NCBI GenBank assembly: GCA_903930665.1
Contig: CAIYZI010000118.1
Span: forward strand, 1-5,390
DNA: 5,390 nt
From: an uncultured beta proteobacterium
Lineage (GTDB): Bacteria; Pseudomonadota; Gammaproteobacteria; Burkholderiales; Burkholderiaceae
Direction of reading: 5' to 3'
Within the stretch, counting starts at the first letter, position 1, and each line of letters starts with the position of its first letter. Under the pieces are notes generated by a model. That model saw only the letters and a list, made by a program, of their open reading frames with translations, ran no database searches and had not been told where the DNA came from. Position numbers and translations under genes: made by a program. This document shows positions 1 to 5,390 of the stretch, piece after piece.

Positions 1-1897
1 CTGGATTGGCATGCAAAATTCGCCCATCCCTACCCGCCAAGGCGATTCCAACAGCGGTATTCATGTATAAACCATGCCAACGACGCTCTGAAATCTGTAA
101 AGCGAGAAGGCTTTCTTGTAATGATTTTCGACTTTCAACCAAATTTTGGGTTAGCTCACAAACATCAGATCCTTGGGTTGCCAATTCCTTTTGCAGAATA
201 TCAACAGTCCGCTTAACTGTTATTAAATTACGAACCCGAGCCTTTAATTCCTGTGGAGAAAAAGGCTTGGTTAAGTAATCTTGGACATAGTTTTGAAGTA
301 GATGCTCTCTAATGGAGTCATCACCCCTTGCCGTCAGAATCAGTATAGGAATACTGTTAAGAAGAGTATTTTCACGGATACTGAAAGCTAATTTCTCGCC
401 ATCCATCTCTGGCATCATTAAATCAGTAATGATGAGGTCAGGTATAGCCCGATCGATTTGGACGAGAGCCTCTTTTCCAGTCGCGGCTAAAGAAACATTG
501 AAGTCATCAATTAAAATCTCATATAAAAAATTTCTGAGCTCGGGATTATCTTCAACTACTAGAATGTGAGCGCCTCCCTCTTTAGCAGTCTCTTCTGCGA
601 TATTGGATGGTTCAAATGATTTCCAAGAAATACCCGCCGGACCGTCTGGAAAGACAACACTCCCGCTCTCACGAAAAAAAGCTCCATCGGGTGCACGTAG
701 GGGAATTTCCACTTGAAAAATTGCCCCTCCGCCATCTGCATCAAGTATCGACACCGTGCCCCGATGAAGCTCTACAAACTCTTTGACAATATTTAATCCG
801 AGACCGCTACCATTTCGTGAAAATTCTCTGGGCGCCTGAATAAATCTATTGAAAATATCTTCTTTTAATTCAAGCGCTATACCTGGGCCATTATCCTGAA
901 CACATAATGAAAAGTGGGAGTTCGATCTAAGCTCCACAGAGCAACTAATACATCCGCCTTTTGGTGAAAATTTCAGCGCATTAGAGATGAGATTAACTAA
1001 TATGCGTGTAAATTTAGATTGATCAATATCTGCGTAAATATCCTTTCTAATAATCGATTGGATGCTTATTGAACTATCTTCTGCGGCGGAAGAAAAGCCC
1101 GATAAAACCTCTGTCACAAGGGTTTTTAGACTGGTACACACATAAATCAAGGGCATTTGAGCGGCGTCAATTCTCGCCAAATCTAACAAATCATTAACCT
1201 GCTGATGTAGCGATAATGAATTTCGATGAATTGATTCCAACTTTTTTCGATGTTGCTCATTTAATTGGTCGGAATCTTTCAAGAGCTGAGCCGCTGGACC
1301 CAATATAAGCGCCAAAGGTGTTCGCAACTCATGACTGACATTTGCGAAGAATTTAGTCTTATATCCATCAATTTCTTGAAGTTTATTTAAAGCAATATTA
1401 AGCTCTTCATTTTTCTGGAATAGCTCAGACTGCATAGCAACTTTTTCGCTAATATTTCTCCCCTCAGGGAGTAAATAAGCTACGCACCCCTCATCATCTC
1501 GAATGGGGGTTAAAGAAAAGTCTACAACAATAGTTTTCTGACCATGTAAATCACCAAATATAGTCATGTCGCGGCGAACAAATTCGCTATTTCTGGCCTG
1601 CTCTACCATTGCTTTAACTTGGTCACGAGCATCTTCGGAAACTGCCCACCAATGAGCTTCCCAAAAAGGTTTTCCGACCAGATCCTCAAGGAGAACTCCA
1701 GCCCCTTCCAAAGCCGCTGAATTAATTTCTAAAATTGAGCCATTGATATCAAGCAAGCCCAAAAATTGATACATCGCGTCCAAAATAATGCGGGAGTATT
1801 TTTGACGCCTTATTTCAACAGGTTCATTAGCATTCAATACCACCCCTTTAACGGGGGTAGTATTGATAGGTTCTTGAGGGCTGAAATCTTTGTTCAT
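1..1897 (-). CDS. todS: TodS/TmoS/StyS-type hybrid sensor histidine kinase, 3' end beyond the left edge
   Basis: The frame is open without a stop for 632 codons from ATG at 1897 to the left edge, so the gene is intact as far as seen but truncated by the window. Domains: PAS1 about residues 35-150; helical linker about 150-180; HisKA with FANVSHELRTPL, phospho-accepting His189; HATPase with N box (N302, N306), D335-x-G337-x-G339 and GSGLGL at 363-368; receiver about 443-560 with E449/D450, phospho-acceptor D492, T522 and K544; coiled-coil-like linker about 561-605; then the start of PAS2 from about 604. PAS1-HK1-REC-PAS2 is the layout of TodS, TmoS and StyS, roughly 980 residues long, so a second kinase core (HK2) should follow off the left edge. 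There is no membrane segment, so it is probably a cytosolic sensor. The family phosphorylates a LuxR/FixJ-type regulator (TodT, StyR) in response to aromatics. An in-frame TAA 15 nt upstream of the ATG fixes the start; the ribosome site is weak (AGAAAA). Family assignment is firm. The symbol denotes family only, and ligand and target are inferred. Confidence 0.9.
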   Translation of the reverse strand, partial: MNKDFSPQEPINTTPVKGVVLNANEPVEIRRQKYSRIILDAMYQFLGLLDINGSILEINSAALEGAGVLLEDLVGKPFWEAHWWAVSEDARDQVKAMVEQARNSEFVRRDMTIFGDLHGQKTIVVDFSLTPIRDDEGCVAYLLPEGRNISEKVAMQSELFQKNEELNIALNKLQEIDGYKTKFFANVSHELRTPLALILGPAAQLLKDSDQLNEQHRKKLESIHRNSLSLHQQVNDLLDLARIDAAQMPLIYVCTSLKTLVTEVLSGFSSAAEDSSISIQSIIRKDIYADIDQSKFTRILVNLISNALKFSPKGGCISCSVELRSNSHFSLCVQDNGPGIALELKEDIFNRFIQAPREFSRNGSGLGLNIVKEFVELHRGTVSILDADGGGAIFQVEIPLRAPDGAFFRESGSVVFPDGPAGISWKSFEPSNIAEETAKEGGAHILVVEDNPELRNFLYEILIDDFNVSLAATGKEALVQIDRAIPDLIITDLMMPEMDGEKLAFSIRENTLLNSIPILILTARGDDSIREHLLQNYVQDYLTKPFSPQELKARVRNLITVKRTVDILQKELATQGSDVCELTQNLVESRKSLQESLLALQISERRWHGLYMNTAVGIALAGRDGRILHANP

Positions 1898-1956
1898 GGG
1901 TAAATTTTCTATTTAGTGCATACCGCCACCCCTCATAAGGAAAATGAACGATTACC

Positions 1957-1969
1957 CAAATTTAATTTG
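1957..1969. repeat. 13-bp perfect inverted repeat in the intergenic gap
   Basis: CAAATT-T-AATTTG is a perfect dyad around one central base, in the gap between the tautomerase gene and the kinase gene. It lies downstream of the candidate kinase promoter. It could be an operator half-site pair, but it is entirely AT-rich apart from the end bases, and such dyads arise by chance in AT-rich gaps. It does not match the TodT box I remember (ATAAAC-N4-GTTTAT). Confidence 0.3.
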
Positions 1970-1971
1970 TG

Positions 1972-1994
1972 TGACCCGAGGCATTTATCGGTCA
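1972..1994. repeat. Imperfect inverted repeat, possible operator or transcript hairpin
   Basis: On the plus strand, TGACCCGA (1972-1979) and TCGGTCA (1988-1994) are inverted copies with one extra base in the left arm, separated by 8 bases. On the kinase-sense strand no T-run follows, so it does not look like an intrinsic terminator. It sits just after the candidate -10 element, where a repressor or activator site would affect transcription of the kinase gene. Function is inferred from position only. Confidence 0.35.
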
Positions 1995-2022
1995 TATTAC
2001 TGGCAAAAAATGATTAAGCCAA
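1994..2022 (-). promoter_or_regulatory. Candidate sigma-70 promoter for the kinase gene
   Basis: On the minus strand TTGGCT (2017-2022) and TAATAT (1994-1999) are separated by exactly 17 bp. Each hexamer matches the sigma-70 consensus at 4 of 6 positions. The site lies just downstream of the tautomerase stop codon and about 100 bp before the kinase start. It would allow the kinase to be made independently of the catabolic operon. The match is weak and could be chance in an AT-rich gap. Confidence 0.25.
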
Positions 2023-2037
2023 ATGCTGTTTTCCCTA

Positions 2038-2229
2038 CTACCGACCCAGTTCTTTAGCTGTTTTGCCGGCAATGCCCCACTGCGTATTTGGCACTTCTTG
2101 AATCCAAACGCGTACATTTTCTCGAGGAGCGCCAACAGCCTCGATTAGAGCGTCGGTGACCTTTTCAATTACCGCTTTCTTTTGCTCGTCTGAACGACCA
2201 GAAACTAAAAATATTTGTGCAAATGGCAT
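2038..2229 (-). CDS. dmpI: 4-oxalocrotonate tautomerase (2-hydroxymuconate tautomerase)
   Basis: Converts 2-hydroxymuconate to 2-oxo-3-hexenedioate in the oxalocrotonate branch of catechol meta-cleavage; cytosolic, usually a hexamer. The 63-codon product becomes 62 residues after Met removal, the standard length for XylH/DmpI. Numbering from the exposed proline, the catalytic Pro1, Arg11 and Arg39 are all present. Position 50 is Trp, where the classical Pseudomonas enzyme has Phe; the following GIAG segment is conserved. The start is fixed by the need for Pro directly after Met. GAGGT at 2237-2241 lies 7 nt upstream of the ATG and is a good ribosome site. The gene starts 21 bp after the decarboxylase, its functional partner, and is the last catabolic gene before the 140-bp gap. 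Other tautomerase-superfamily activities are possible from sequence alone, but the context makes this role very likely. Confidence 0.95.
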   Translation of the reverse strand: MPFAQIFLVSGRSDEQKKAVIEKVTDALIEAVGAPRENVRVWIQEVPNTQWGIAGKTAKELGR

Positions 2230-2250
2230 CTTTATTACCTCACAGTAGAT

Positions 2251-3039
2251 TTAAATAAATCGGGCACCTACGCTACCCAAGGCTTGAATGCGTAAATTAA
2301 CAAAATCTCTCGACCTGACTGCAACTGCTTCCGTGACACCTCCAGAAAGAATCATAGTTCCAGCCGGAATCTCTTCACCATAAGCACCCAAATGATTGGC
2401 TAGCATGGCTATTGCCGCCGCGGGGTGACCCAAGACTGCTGCTCCAGCACCAATGGAAACTGCCTGTCCATTGATCTCCATAACCACACCTAAGGTTCTG
2501 AGATCAACATCATTCACAGGTACAGCTTGATTTCCCAAGATAAATCTCGAGGAAGAGCAATTATCAGCAACAACGCTTTTTAAATCAAACTTGAAGTCAC
2601 GATAACGCGAATCAATGACCTCAATTCCCGCCATCACAAAGTCAGTCGCCGCCAGAACTGACCCAACATGGCAACCGGGCCCTTTCAGTGGCTTTTTCAA
2701 AACAAAGACAATTTCAGGCTCGACTTTAGGATGAATCAATTCGTCCAGCTTGATATCAGCGCCATCCATGACACTAAATGCATCAACTAAAAATCCGAAG
2801 CAAGCAATATCAACACCCATTTGTTTCATTTTGGCGCGTGAGGTCAAGCCGCACTTCAAGCCAACCAATCGATCGCCACGCGCTAATTTACGGCGCAAAA
2901 TTTCTGCTTGGATCGCGTAAGCATCATCCCAATCCATTTCGGGATGCGCATCAGTGATCTTAACAACATCGTAAGCCTTTAATTCAGCGTCTTCGAGATG
3001 CTCTGCCAGTTTTGCAATAATTTCCGGGGTTAATTTCAT
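2251..3039 (-). CDS. dmpH: 2-oxo-3-hexenedioate (4-oxalocrotonate) decarboxylase
   Basis: Decarboxylates 2-oxo-3-hexenedioate to 2-hydroxypenta-2,4-dienoate, using a divalent metal. In the family it works in a complex with the hydratase (DmpE/XylJ), which consumes the unstable product. The 262 residues match the usual length of DmpH/XylI/NahK. Visible features are LKCGLTS with Lys62, the ExE metal-ligand pair E107/E109 in KVEPEIVF, E140 with D143 in GIEVIDSRY, the VADN segment at 157-160 and SGG at 232-234. The KMKQMGVD stretch followed by FGFLVD (about 70-86) is typical of the decarboxylase branch rather than the paralogous hydratase, and a separate hydratase lies at the right edge. The start ATG overlaps the aldolase stop as ATGA, with AAGGA 8 nt upstream, so translation is probably coupled. 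The 21-bp spacing to the tautomerase supports one transcript. Confidence 0.95.
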   Translation of the reverse strand: MKLTPEIIAKLAEHLEDAELKAYDVVKITDAHPEMDWDDAYAIQAEILRRKLARGDRLVGLKCGLTSRAKMKQMGVDIACFGFLVDAFSVMDGADIKLDELIHPKVEPEIVFVLKKPLKGPGCHVGSVLAATDFVMAGIEVIDSRYRDFKFDLKSVVADNCSSSRFILGNQAVPVNDVDLRTLGVVMEINGQAVSIGAGAAVLGHPAAAIAMLANHLGAYGEEIPAGTMILSGGVTEAVAVRSRDFVNLRIQALGSVGARFI

Positions 3040-4067
3040 ACCGCTAGTCCTTTTGCTCTGGCAAGGTTAATTGCAGTATCTTCAATCATGTCTTCTTGAC
3101 CGCCAACCATTTTTAAACGAGCTAATTCAAGCAAGATATCACGAGCTGGAACGCCATATTTCTTCTCAGCACGCTTTGCAAAAAGGAGGAAGGATGAATA
3201 CACACCAGCATAACCAAGTATTAAGGAATCACGGTCAATACGAATTATGTGATCCATAATTGGAACAACGCGGTCTTCGGCTACGTCACTAATTTTGAAA
3301 GCATTAACCCCAGTAATAATACCCATGCGTTCGCAAACAGCAATAAACACTTCCATTGGGGTATTACCAGCACCAGCGCCTAAACCAGCAGCCGCAGCAT
3401 CAATTCGATTTGCGCCAACTTCAATTGCCGCCAAAGAATTGGGAATGCTCATTCCCAAGTTATGGTGCGAATGAAAACCAAGTTCTGTTTTTGGATCAAG
3501 CGCTTGACGTACAGCACCAACACTCGCTTTAACATCATTAGGCAGCATATAACCCGCTGAATCGGCAACATAGATGCAGTTAGCGCCATAACTTTCCATG
3601 AGCTTCGCTTGAACCACCAAATCTTCAGGAGGTGACCCATGAATCATCATCAGAAATCCAACGGTATCCATATCATGTTTTCTTGCAATACTAATATGCT
3701 GCTCAGATACATCCGCTTCAGTACAGTGAGTAGCCACACGAATGGTGCTCACGCCTAAATCTTTAGCCATCATCAAATGGTCAACAGTACCAATACCTGG
3801 AATGAGCAATGCCGAGACTTTGGCTTTTTTTAATTTTGGGATTACCGCACGTAGATATTCCTCATCACTATGAGCAGGAAAACCATAGTTCACTGATGAA
3901 CCGCCCAAACCATCACCATGAGTAACCTCAATAAGTGGGATACCCGCCTCATCTAAACCAGTAGCGATATTTATCATCTGGTCTAAGGTCATTTGATGAC
4001 GCTTAGGATGCATGCCATCCCGCAATGTCATATCATGTACTGTAATTTTTTTTCCGCTTAAATTCAT
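3036..4067 (-). CDS. dmpG: 4-hydroxy-2-oxovalerate aldolase
   Basis: Splits 4-hydroxy-2-oxovalerate into pyruvate and acetaldehyde, and passes the acetaldehyde through an internal channel to the dehydrogenase partner (DmpG-DmpF, BphI-BphJ). The 343 residues are near the family norm. The N-terminal HMGL-like TIM barrel has HDMTLRDGMH with Arg16, metal ligand Asp17 and catalytic His20. The metal-binding HSHH gives His199 and His201, and Tyr290 lies in the C-terminal part. Leu87 and Gly322-Gly323 coincide with positions I remember from BphI as substrate-pocket and channel residues. The C-terminal part from about residue 280 is the communication domain contacting the dehydrogenase. The start is well supported by AAGGAG at 4075-4080. 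The gene begins 11 bp after the dehydrogenase stop and overlaps the decarboxylase start by 4 bp. All key residues are present and I see no sign of damage. Confidence 0.97.
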   Translation of the reverse strand: MNLSGKKITVHDMTLRDGMHPKRHQMTLDQMINIATGLDEAGIPLIEVTHGDGLGGSSVNYGFPAHSDEEYLRAVIPKLKKAKVSALLIPGIGTVDHLMMAKDLGVSTIRVATHCTEADVSEQHISIARKHDMDTVGFLMMIHGSPPEDLVVQAKLMESYGANCIYVADSAGYMLPNDVKASVGAVRQALDPKTELGFHSHHNLGMSIPNSLAAIEVGANRIDAAAAGLGAGAGNTPMEVFIAVCERMGIITGVNAFKISDVAEDRVVPIMDHIIRIDRDSLILGYAGVYSSFLLFAKRAEKKYGVPARDILLELARLKMVGGQEDMIEDTAINLARAKGLAV

Positions 4068-4074
4068 ATTAATT

Positions 4075-4081
4075 CTCCTTA
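4075..4081 (-). promoter_or_regulatory. Aldolase ribosome binding site fused to the upstream stop codon
   Basis: The minus strand reads TAAGGAG, in which TAA (4079-4081) is the stop of the acetaldehyde dehydrogenase gene and AAGGAG (4075-4080) is a full Shine-Dalgarno sequence 7 nt before the aldolase ATG. This arrangement favours re-initiation by the terminating ribosome and would keep the two subunits of the channelling complex in balanced amounts. Confidence 0.75.
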
Positions 4082-4990
4082 AACCACTACAGGAGCAAGA
4101 GTCAACTTGCCGCCAATAATCTCTTCAGCAAACATTTCTGCCGTACGTGCTGCCGCTGCGGTCATGATGTCGAGGTTTCCCGCATACTTTGGCAGGTAAT
4201 CTCCCAGACCTTGAACTTCCAAATAAACAGAGACGCGATTGCCATCAAAAATAGGGCCATTTGTTAAGCGATAGCCTGGAACATACTTTTGAACTTCAGC
4301 AACCATCTGGTGAACAGAATCAGTGATTGCTTGAACATTCGGTGCTTCTTCAGTTAAACAATGCACGGTATCGCGCATGATCAACGGAGGCTCTGCGGGA
4401 TTAATAATTACGATCGCTTTACCTTTTTTCGCGCCTCCAACCTTTTCAACAGCGCCTGCAGTTGTGCGCGTAAATTCATCAATATTTTTACGAGTGCCAG
4501 GCCCAACAGATTTAGAGCTCACCGTAGCAATAATTTCCCCATACCTCACCGCTTGAACACGTGAAATCGCAGCAACCATTGGAACCGTAGCTTGGCCACC
4601 ACAAGTAACCATATTGACGTTCATTTCTCGATGGCCAACGTGCTCAGCAAGGTTAACGGGTGGTACGCAATAAGGGCCGATTGCTGCCGGAGTTAGATCG
4701 ATCACCATAATTCCCAAAGAATTTAGTTTGCGACTATTTTCTGCATGCACATAAGCGGAAGTGGCATCAAATGCAATTTGCACGCCATCGGCAATTGCAT
4801 GCTCAAGGAAGCCATCAACCCCATCTGCAGTAGTTTTAAGGCCTTGCTGACGAGCACGCTCCAAACCTTCAGATGCAGGATCAACTCCAATCATCCAAAC
4901 TGCCTCTAATACTGGGCTGCGTTTAATCTTATAGAGTAGATCGGTACCAATATTTCCAGGACCAATAATTGCACACTTAATTTTTTTCAT
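4079..4990 (-). CDS. dmpF: Acetaldehyde dehydrogenase (acylating)
   Basis: Oxidises acetaldehyde with NAD+ and CoA to acetyl-CoA, the last step of the meta-cleavage lower pathway, in complex with the aldolase. The 303 residues fit the DmpF/BphJ/MhpF family (a little over 300). The N-terminal Rossmann fold shows GPGNIG at 10-15 and Asp37 after the second strand. Catalytic Cys130 lies in VTCGGQATVP. SKSVGPGTRKNIDEFTRTT spans 159-177, where a conserved Asn (169) contributes to the active site. Asp207 in MRDTVH corresponds to the conserved Asp near 208 of relatives. A ribosome site containing AAGG lies 7 nt before the ATG, 18 bp after the hydratase stop. The order hydratase-dehydrogenase-aldolase is the usual one in dmp, xyl, bph and tod clusters. 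No odd features seen. Confidence 0.97.
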   Translation of the reverse strand: MKKIKCAIIGPGNIGTDLLYKIKRSPVLEAVWMIGVDPASEGLERARQQGLKTTADGVDGFLEHAIADGVQIAFDATSAYVHAENSRKLNSLGIMVIDLTPAAIGPYCVPPVNLAEHVGHREMNVNMVTCGGQATVPMVAAISRVQAVRYGEIIATVSSKSVGPGTRKNIDEFTRTTAGAVEKVGGAKKGKAIVIINPAEPPLIMRDTVHCLTEEAPNVQAITDSVHQMVAEVQKYVPGYRLTNGPIFDGNRVSVYLEVQGLGDYLPKYAGNLDIMTAAAARTAEMFAEEIIGGKLTLAPVVV

Positions 4991-5008
4991 AAAATGACCT
5001 TTTTACTG

Positions 5009-5390
5009 TTAAACAAATCGGACGGAGCATCCGCCAATACCACCAATGGAGACGCGTAAGCTGTCGCCTGCAGCTACAGGAAAGAGGGGGGCGAGTGAGC
5101 CAGATAAAATGACCTCACCAGCTTTTAATGGAATGCCCAATTGGCCTAAAGTATTTGCTAACCAACAAACCGCATTTACAGGGGATCCAAGAGCAGCAGC
5201 GCCAGCGCCTGTCCCGATAATTTCCCCATTTTTTTCAACCACCATGCCACATAAAGCTAAATCCAAGTTTTCAATTGGAACAAGCCTATCTCCCAAGACA
5301 AATACGCCGCAAGAGGCATTGTCGGCAACTGTGTCCTGAATCTTTATTTTCCAATCTGCGATTCTTGAATCAACGATTTCAAAGCACGCC
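5009..5390 (-). CDS. dmpE: 2-oxopent-4-enoate hydratase, C-terminal half (5' end beyond the right edge)
   Basis: Adds water to 2-hydroxypenta-2,4-dienoate, giving 4-hydroxy-2-oxovalerate for the aldolase. The frame is open from the right edge; about 126 C-terminal residues are visible out of roughly 260 expected. At the edge the protein reads ACFEIVDSR, containing a conserved metal-ligand Glu, followed by DWKIKIQDTVADNASCG, a hallmark of the DmpE/TodG/MhpD hydratases. GTGAGAAALGSPVNAVCWLA and the ILSGSLAPLFPV segment follow. This last segment (SGSL rather than SGGVTE) separates it from the paralogous decarboxylase at 2251-3039. The codon at 5294-5296 is a TTG inside the conserved VFVLGD motif, so the true start is not there but off the window. 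It ends 18 bp before the acetaldehyde dehydrogenase gene. In the family it pairs with the decarboxylase. Confidence 0.95.
   Translation of the reverse strand, partial: ACFEIVDSRIADWKIKIQDTVADNASCGVFVLGDRLVPIENLDLALCGMVVEKNGEIIGTGAGAAALGSPVNAVCWLANTLGQLGIPLKAGEVILSGSLAPLFPVAAGDSLRVSIGGIGGCSVRFV

Larger units (their letters stand above)
1898..2037 (-). other. 140-bp intergenic gap between the catabolic genes and the kinase
   Basis: This is by far the longest gap in the window; the other junctions are 21 bp or less. It holds a weak promoter candidate and two inverted repeats (listed separately), and a minus-strand mini-ORF at 1913-1936 of seven codons plus TAA, in frame with the kinase. Within it, an ATG at 1921 follows a GGGG-rich ribosome-site-like stretch. 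I see no GC-rich hairpin followed by a T-run. Read-through from the operon into the kinase gene is therefore possible, with the gap marking a regulatory boundary. Confidence 0.6.

Noticed and set aside
6..569. Two plus-strand ORFs (6-278 and 312-569)
   Set aside because: They lie antisense to the continuous kinase frame (REC domain and the following linker/PAS2), have no family resemblance and no clear ribosome site; they are reverse-strand shadows.
559..744. Minus-strand 61-codon ORF inside the kinase, which might suggest a frameshifted pseudogene
   Set aside because: I translated the kinase frame from 1897 to the left edge and found no stop, with all domain motifs in one frame. The short ORF is another frame of the same DNA, so the kinase is not a pseudogene in this window.
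2005..2022. Possible terminator after the tautomerase gene (minus-strand T-run at 2005-2010)
   Set aside because: Only 3-4 bp stems can be formed ahead of the T-run, and none is GC-rich; not a convincing intrinsic terminator.
1898..2037. TodT-type box (ATAAAC-N4-GTTTAT) in the intergenic gap
   Set aside because: No stretch in the gap matches both half-sites; the dyads present have different sequences. Such boxes would be expected at the operon's first promoter, outside this window.
3071..3259. Plus-strand ORF antisense to the aldolase 3' end
   Set aside because: The aldolase on the other strand is complete with all catalytic residues; this ORF encodes nothing recognisable.
3449..3640. Minus-strand 63-codon ORF within the aldolase gene
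   Set aside because: It is an alternative frame of the intact aldolase, with no recognisable protein.
4361..4564. Plus-strand ORF antisense to the acetaldehyde dehydrogenase
   Set aside because: Shadow of an intact, conserved coding sequence.
5009..5296. Hydratase as a short gene starting at TTG 5296
   Set aside because: The frame continues upstream to the window edge with conserved hydratase sequence (EIVDSR, VADNASCG), so this TTG is an internal Leu codon.
5046..5339. Plus-strand ORF antisense to the hydratase
   Set aside because: The hydratase frame is strongly conserved in sequence; the antisense frame shows no domain.

Overview
The window carries the 3' part of an aromatic meta-cleavage operon, all on the minus strand, followed by most of a large sensor-kinase gene on the same strand. 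Base composition is moderate (by eye, mid-40s % GC). The proteins look proteobacterial, and the catabolic enzymes look most like betaproteobacterial (Burkholderiales-type) homologues. A low-GC member of that group, for example a Polynucleobacter-like freshwater bacterium, would fit, but this is only an impression. A gammaproteobacterial degrader cannot be excluded from this window.

Read in the direction of transcription (right to left), the layout is as follows. The C-terminal half of a 2-oxopent-4-enoate hydratase (dmpE type) enters from the right edge. It is followed by acylating acetaldehyde dehydrogenase (dmpF), 4-hydroxy-2-oxovalerate aldolase (dmpG), 2-oxo-3-hexenedioate (4-oxalocrotonate) decarboxylase (dmpH) and 4-oxalocrotonate tautomerase (dmpI). 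This is the E-F-G-H-I order of the dmp and xyl lower pathways. Spacings are tight: 18 bp, 11 bp, a 4-bp ATGA overlap, and 21 bp. After a 140-bp gap comes an ORF that stays open for 632 codons to the left edge. It encodes PAS, HisKA, HATPase, REC and the start of a second PAS, which is the layout of TodS/TmoS/StyS double sensor kinases.

The five enzymes form the lower half of catechol meta-cleavage. The tautomerase and decarboxylase convert 2-hydroxymuconate, through 2-oxo-3-hexenedioate, to 2-hydroxypenta-2,4-dienoate. The hydratase makes 4-hydroxy-2-oxovalerate, the aldolase splits it to pyruvate and acetaldehyde, and the dehydrogenase turns acetaldehyde into acetyl-CoA. Having both tautomerase and decarboxylase implies that a 2-hydroxymuconic semialdehyde dehydrogenase and a catechol 2,3-dioxygenase lie beyond the right edge. 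The kinase probably senses an aromatic compound and controls this operon through a TodT-like response regulator expected beyond the left edge.

I see no RNA gene, insertion sequence, CRISPR array or convincing terminator. The enzymes are well-known families. The most notable point is the TodS-type kinase placed directly downstream of a complete E-F-G-H-I block, with a toluene-type ligand pocket that appears conserved.
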